A DNA stretch of 10,575 bases from Alphaproteobacteria bacterium (GTDB taxonomy: Bacteria > Pseudomonadota > Alphaproteobacteria > UBA9219). Location: assembly GCA_028716765.1 (NCBI GenBank), contig JAQUPC010000074.1, positions 1-10,575 on the forward strand. Reading direction: 5' to 3'. Shown here one piece after another: positions 6,501-10,575 of this stretch. Within the stretch, counting starts at the first letter, position 1. Each line of letters begins with the position of its first letter. The position numbers were made by a program, and so were the translations under genes. The notes under the pieces were generated by a model that was not told the DNA's origin, did no database searches, and was given only the letters and a program-made list of their open reading frames with translations.

Positions 6501-7292
6501 ATGCGCTATCATCTCGCCCAAATCGTCAAAATGCTTATCGAGCCGGCGAATTTGCTTTGCCTGCTTTTTTTGCTTGGCGGGATTGCGGCTGTCTTGCCGT
6601 ACGAGAGGGTGCAAAGATTCGGGCGGCGTATGTGTTTCGCGCTGGCTGTGCTGCTGATCATTATAGCCGTGATACCCGTAGGCCATTGGGCGCTGTTGCC
6701 TCTGGAGAACAGGTATTCCTTTGAAAAACCCGATCATGTGGACGGCATCGTCCTTTTAGCCGGCGACGAAGACCCCTGGCTCACGCAGGTCCATCATCAA
6801 GCGACGCTTGGCTCCTCGGCGCGCCGCATCATGTATTTCGCGTCGCTGGCGCGCGAGTATCCCGGCGCCACGCTTGTTTATAGCGGCGGCCACAGCGTTT
6901 TAGCTTCGAGCTACGCGACAACGAACGGCGACGTCGCTCGTCTGGCCCTTAAGGAGGTCGGCATACCTTCGGATCGGGTGGTTTTTGAGATCAAATCGCG
7001 AAACACATATGAAAACGCAACCTTCACGGCTGCGCTCGTCAAACCGAAGCCCGGTCAAAACTGGCTTCTCGTCACGTCGGCAAGCCACATGCCGCGCGCC
7101 CTTATGACGTTCCGCAAGGCGGGCTGGACTATTTCCCCCGCGCCTACTGATTACCGCACGGCAAAAGAAGCCAAGCTGTATTTCGATTTTCATGCGCTAA
7201 GGCATTTGAGGGAACTGGATACCGCTATTTATGAATACAGCGGGTTTCTGACCTATTGGATTGCCGGCAGGATCGAAAGGCCGTGGCCGTGA
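6501..7292 (+). CDS. DUF218 membrane protein, YdcF/SanA/ElyC-like
   Basis: Envelope protein of the DUF218 family; relatives ElyC and SanA of E. coli affect peptidoglycan and envelope integrity, and the biochemical activity is unsettled. The 263-residue product has two hydrophobic segments (about 13-31 and 46-61) and then a family domain with IVLLAGDED (83-91), LVYSGGHS (125-132), FEIKSRNTYENA (162-173) and LLVTSASHMPRAL (189-201), the usual conserved blocks. Two membrane segments suggest the domain faces the periplasm. An in-frame TTG at 6495 is a rival start: AAAGGA is 4 bases before the TTG and 10 before the ATG, and I prefer the ATG (MRYHLAQIV). It overlaps the next gene by 4 bases (GTGA), so it is coupled to a lytic transglycosylase, which fits a cell-wall role (inference). 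Confidence 0.9.
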   Translation: MRYHLAQIVKMLIEPANLLCLLFLLGGIAAVLPYERVQRFGRRMCFALAVLLIIIAVIPVGHWALLPLENRYSFEKPDHVDGIVLLAGDEDPWLTQVHHQATLGSSARRIMYFASLAREYPGATLVYSGGHSVLASSYATTNGDVARLALKEVGIPSDRVVFEIKSRNTYENATFTAALVKPKPGQNWLLVTSASHMPRALMTFRKAGWTISPAPTDYRTAKEAKLYFDFHALRHLRELDTAIYEYSGFLTYWIAGRIERPWP

Positions 7293-8266
7293 CGCGTTAT
7301 ATATATAGAGCCGTTGTTCTGGCGGTCATGATTTTTCTGCCTTGCACGGCTTACGCCCAAACGGAACCTTTTGACCAATGGCTGCAGGGCCTGGCGCAAG
7401 AAGCCGTGGCGGACGGTGTTTCGTCCCAAACGGTTCAGCAAGCGCTGTCCGGCCTCGCGCTCGATGAGGACGTGATCGAACTTGATCGCAAACAGCCGGA
7501 AAAAACCATTGCCTTCGATGCCTATTTGCGGAACGTGCTGACCGCGCCGCGCCTGAAAAAAGGGCTGGAACTTGCCGACGAGCATCGCTCTCTTTTACGC
7601 AACATCAGCGCCCAATACGGCGTGCCTACCGGCATGATTGTCGCCTTGTGGGGCGTCGAAAGCAGCTTTGGCAGGAACGGCGGCAATAACAACGTCGTAT
7701 CGTCGTTGGCGACGTTAGCCTACGAAGGGCGCCGCGCCGATTTCTTTCGCGGCGAGTTGATGGAAGCGCTGCGCCTTCTTGACGAAGAAAAAATGGACCC
7801 GTCTCTTTTGCTCGGTTCGTGGGCCGGGGCCATGGGGCAATGCCAATTCATGCCTTCCACGTTCCGGCACTATGCGGCTGATTATAACGGCGACGGCCGC
7901 CGGAATATCTGGGACGAAGAGGCGGACGTTTTCGCCTCTATTGCGAATTATCTTGTCGCGGAAGGATGGCAAAGCGATCAGAACTGGGGCAGGGAGGTCC
8001 GCCTTTCGCGCGGCCTGCCGGAGGGCGTCACAGGCCTCGAGCAAAGGCGCACGCTGGCGGAGTGGGGCCGGTTGGGCGTCCGCACCCGAGGCCGCAAGCC
8101 GCTGCCCGCCTCGGGGCTAAAAGCCTCGCTTATTCAGCCTGACGGGCCGGGTGGACGCAGCTTTCTGGTCTATGATAACTTCCGCGCGTTGATGCGCTGG
8201 AATCACTCGACCTATTTCGCAACGGCGGTCGGGCTCTTGGCGGATCAGCTGTCTTCCACACACTGA
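7289..8266 (+). CDS. mltB: MltB-type lytic murein transglycosylase
   Basis: Cuts glycan strands of peptidoglycan between MurNAc and GlcNAc, leaving 1,6-anhydro-MurNAc ends, in the periplasm. The 325-residue product starts with a signal peptide (hydrophobic core about 7-17, likely cleavage after TAYA at 23, before Gln24). No lipobox is seen, so unlike E. coli MltB it is probably soluble. The catalytic motif is ALWGVESSFGRNGG with Glu124; GSWAGAMGQCQFMPSTF (176-192) and the C-terminal YDNFRALMRWNHSTYFA (295-311) are standard for this family. The GTG at 7289 is chosen because it gives a clean signal peptide, has AAGG eight bases upstream and makes a GTGA overlap with the preceding stop. GTG 7283 and TTG 7256 are in frame but less fitting. 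rlpA follows after 16 bases. Confidence 0.95.
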   Translation: MTRYIYRAVVLAVMIFLPCTAYAQTEPFDQWLQGLAQEAVADGVSSQTVQQALSGLALDEDVIELDRKQPEKTIAFDAYLRNVLTAPRLKKGLELADEHRSLLRNISAQYGVPTGMIVALWGVESSFGRNGGNNNVVSSLATLAYEGRRADFFRGELMEALRLLDEEKMDPSLLLGSWAGAMGQCQFMPSTFRHYAADYNGDGRRNIWDEEADVFASIANYLVAEGWQSDQNWGREVRLSRGLPEGVTGLEQRRTLAEWGRLGVRTRGRKPLPASGLKASLIQPDGPGGRSFLVYDNFRALMRWNHSTYFATAVGLLADQLSSTH

Positions 8267-8282
8267 ATCCGCGCTTGTGCCA

Positions 8283-9242
8283 ATGCTCGATTTGCCTCGT
8301 ATCCTTGCCCTTCTTCTGATTGTTTTTCTGGCGGCCTGCGCAAGCGGAGGGCACAAGAGCCCAACCGGAACCGCAGCGGGAGGCGCGCACTACAAAGTCG
8401 GCCAGCCTTATCAAATCAAAGGCATCTGGTATTATCCGAAAGAAGATTATGCCTATGACGAAACCGGCATTGCCTCGTGGTATGGCGACGCCTTTCACGA
8501 TAAGGCGACGTCCAATGGCGAGATTTTCAATAAAAACGAACTGACCGCGGCGCACAACACGCTGCCGATGCCAAGCCTTGCGCGCGTCACCAATCTTGAG
8601 AACGGACGTTCTCTTGTCGTGCGCATCAATGATCGCGGTCCTTTCTCGGGCGCGAGGATTATCGACGTGACCCAGCGCGCGGCGCAACTCCTCGGTTTTG
8701 AAAAGCAGGGAACCGCCAAAGTCCGGGTTCAGGTTCTGGCCGACGAAAGCAAGGCCATCGCGGACGCCATGCGGCGTTACGGAAGCCCCGCGCCTGAAAG
8801 CGTGAAAGTCGCCTCGGCGGCCGAGACCCCTTCCACGGCGCCCGTTGCCGCCGTTACGGCGCAACAGCTTGAGCCGCCCGTCATTCAGGCGGAAACGTCC
8901 CAGGCGCAGCTGGAGGCCTTGCCGCCTTTGCCAGCCACAAAGGCCGAAGCGCACGCCATGATGGCAACGATCCAGCCCGTGCCGGAGGTCAAGCAATTGC
9001 CCGTGACCGGCAATCACAGGATTTTCATACAGGCCGGAGCCTTCACGCAGCACGACAACGCATCACGGCTGAAACAGAAATTGTCGCACGTCGGTCATGT
9101 GACTATAGCCGACGCGCAGGTTAAGGGCGTAAAGTTCTATCGCGTGCGCCTCGGGCCGATGCCGGACGTAACTTCTGCCGACAAGCTGTTGAAGAAGGTC
9201 GTGAAAGCCGGCGCTAACGGCGCAAAAATAGTCGTGGATTAA
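8283..9242 (+). CDS. rlpA: Septal lipoprotein RlpA (DPBB and SPOR domains)
   Basis: RlpA is a lipid-anchored protein of division sites; the Pseudomonas aeruginosa protein is a lytic transglycosylase preferring glycan strands already stripped of peptides. The 319-residue product has a lipoprotein signal with lipobox LAAC (lipidated Cys19). A double-psi beta-barrel domain (about 60-152) holds TGIASWYGDAFHDKATSNGE, AAHNTLPMPS and VVRINDRGPFSGARIID. Glu80, His91 and Asp117 match the residues important in P. aeruginosa RlpA. A Pro/Ala/Glu-rich linker (about 165-240) leads to a C-terminal SPOR domain (about 245-319, RIFIQAGAF ... YRVRLGPM), which binds denuded glycan at the septum. The ATG at 8283 gives the best lipoprotein signal; an in-frame GTG two codons earlier (8277) is possible, and no clear ribosome binding site is visible, so expression may rely on coupling to mltB. 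Confidence 0.95.
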   Translation: MLDLPRILALLLIVFLAACASGGHKSPTGTAAGGAHYKVGQPYQIKGIWYYPKEDYAYDETGIASWYGDAFHDKATSNGEIFNKNELTAAHNTLPMPSLARVTNLENGRSLVVRINDRGPFSGARIIDVTQRAAQLLGFEKQGTAKVRVQVLADESKAIADAMRRYGSPAPESVKVASAAETPSTAPVAAVTAQQLEPPVIQAETSQAQLEALPPLPATKAEAHAMMATIQPVPEVKQLPVTGNHRIFIQAGAFTQHDNASRLKQKLSHVGHVTIADAQVKGVKFYRVRLGPMPDVTSADKLLKKVVKAGANGAKIVVD

Positions 9243-9267
9243 TGCTGGAAAAGAGAAACGAGCGAAC

Positions 9268-10416
9268 ATGAAGAAGCTTCTTATTACTTTTTTTCTTATT
9301 TTTCTCTCCCCGGGCGCGTTTGCGCAGGACATGGCTGGCGCCAGGGGCATAGCGCCGCTGGAGACGAACGCGCGGGAAGCGGTGCTTGTGGAGGCGGCTA
9401 CAGGCGATACCTTGCTGGCCAAAGACGCCGATACCTCCATGCCGACGTCGTCGATGTCCAAAGTCATGACGATGTACCTTGTTTTCGACGCTATCCGTCA
9501 AGGCAAGCTCAAGATGGACGACGAGCTAACGGTCAGCGAGCATGCGTGGAAGCAGGAAGGCTCGCGCATGTTTCTTAACGCCGGAGATAAAGTGCGGGTT
9601 GAAGATTTGGTGCGCGGCGTCATCGTGCAATCCGGCAACGACGCCGCGGTTGTGCTGGCCGAGGCGCTCGGAGGCTCGGAACCGCAATTCGCCGAAATGA
9701 TGAACAGCAAGGCGAAAGAACTTGGGTTGACTCATTCGCACTTTACGAATGCGACGGGCCTTCCGGATCCCGATCATTATTCGACGGCGCGCGATCTCGC
9801 GAAACTGGCGCTGGTCATGATCCGCGATTTTCCGGAAGACTATAAATATTATTCGGAAAAGGATTTCACCTATAACAATATCAAACAAGGTAACCGAAAT
9901 CCTCTTTTGTACCGGAACATCGGGGTGGACGGGCTCAAAACCGGGCATACGGAAGCGGCGGGGTTCGGTCTCATCGCTTCGATGGTCCGTGACGGCCGAA
10001 GGCTTATTCTGGTTGTGAACGGCTTGACCAACATGCAGGAACGCGCCGACGAGCCGGCAAAAATTCTGGAATGGGGTTATCGCGAGTTCGGCCTTTACCC
10101 CATCACGAAGGAAGGCGGGCAAATGGCCGAGGCCAGGGTGTGGCTTGGCACGGCCCCGGCCGTTCCTCTTGTCGCCGGCGAAAACGTGTCCTTAAGCCTA
10201 CCGCGCAGCGCGCGCGCCGGGTTGAAGGTGACGGTGGCCTACGATCAGCCCATCCCTGCGCCCGTTCAAAAGGGGCAGGCCGCCGGAAAAGTTACCATAA
10301 CGGCGCCGGGGAAAGAGACTGTCGAAGTTCTTCTTGTCGCGGGCGAAAATGTGGGCCAGCTTGGACTCTTCGACCGCATGCTTGCGAAACTGAAGTTTCT
10401 CATGGGTAAAGGATAG
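9268..10416 (+). CDS. dacC: D-alanyl-D-alanine carboxypeptidase (class C PBP, DacA/DacC-like)
   Basis: Removes the terminal D-alanine from peptidoglycan pentapeptides, limiting cross-linking. The 382-residue product matches PBP5/6-type enzymes in length. It has a signal peptide (likely cleavage after AFA at residue 19), the catalytic Ser62-Met-Ser-Lys65, Ser122-Gly-Asn124 and Lys224-Thr-Gly226 motifs, so the full penicillin-binding active site is intact. After about 285 comes the beta-rich C-terminal domain (PBP5_C), ending in LGLFDRMLAKLKFLMGKG, a likely amphipathic helix that anchors such enzymes to the outer face of the inner membrane. The ATG at 9268 lies 25 bases after the rlpA stop, with a weak GAG-containing ribosome binding site. 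tmk starts immediately after the stop. The family is certain; whether it equals dacA, dacC or dacF is not decidable by eye. Confidence 0.93.
   Translation: MKKLLITFFLIFLSPGAFAQDMAGARGIAPLETNAREAVLVEAATGDTLLAKDADTSMPTSSMSKVMTMYLVFDAIRQGKLKMDDELTVSEHAWKQEGSRMFLNAGDKVRVEDLVRGVIVQSGNDAAVVLAEALGGSEPQFAEMMNSKAKELGLTHSHFTNATGLPDPDHYSTARDLAKLALVMIRDFPEDYKYYSEKDFTYNNIKQGNRNPLLYRNIGVDGLKTGHTEAAGFGLIASMVRDGRRLILVVNGLTNMQERADEPAKILEWGYREFGLYPITKEGGQMAEARVWLGTAPAVPLVAGENVSLSLPRSARAGLKVTVAYDQPIPAPVQKGQAAGKVTITAPGKETVEVLLVAGENVGQLGLFDRMLAKLKFLMGKG

Positions 10417-10575
<159 letters not shown>

Noticed and set aside
8130..9053. A 307-residue minus-strand reading frame opposite mltB and rlpA
   Set aside because: It is Arg- and Gly-rich, with no motif, and lies opposite two well-supported genes with intact catalytic residues.

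Overview
The window is about 10.6 kb of dense chromosomal DNA of ordinary housekeeping type, almost certainly from an alphaproteobacterium. Evidence for this is a GapR (DUF2312) gene, a family nearly confined to that class; two gene strings typical of it (pyrB-plsY-dprA-topA, and mltB-rlpA-D-Ala-D-Ala carboxypeptidase-tmk); fairly GC-rich codons; and several GTG starts. Genus cannot be settled by eye. I saw no phage, insertion sequence, CRISPR array, tRNA or rRNA.

Left part (1-4697), read leftward: a possible small unknown gene, pyrB (aspartate carbamoyltransferase), plsY (glycerol-3-phosphate acyltransferase), dprA (DNA-processing protein) and topA (topoisomerase I, cut by the window edge after 539 residues). 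plsY and dprA overlap by 20 bases and dprA and topA are 21 bases apart, so these three look co-transcribed. Between pyrB and plsY, where many relatives carry pyrC, there is no gene. That gap instead holds a 79-base near-perfect inverted-repeat element.

Middle (4698-6416): an AT-richer divergent region with a TATAAT box leads rightward into a short Mrp/ApbC iron-sulfur carrier ATPase lacking the usual N-terminal domain. It meets, tail to tail with 4 bases between stops, a leftward gene for a small conserved protein of unknown function. That gene diverges from gapR, whose leader carries chained, partly exclusive hairpins just before its ribosome binding site.

Right part (6501-10575), read rightward: a membrane DUF218 (YdcF/SanA/ElyC-like) protein, an MltB-type lytic transglycosylase overlapping it by 4 bases, the lipoprotein RlpA (DPBB plus SPOR domains), a penicillin-binding D,D-carboxypeptidase, and the first 53 codons of tmk (thymidylate kinase) starting directly after the carboxypeptidase stop. 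This is a peptidoglycan remodelling cluster: cutting glycan strands, trimming stem peptides, and septal targeting through SPOR.

No clearly new system is visible. The best second-look items are the gapR leader hairpins, the inverted-repeat element in the pyrB-plsY gap, and the unassigned small ORF beside pyrB.
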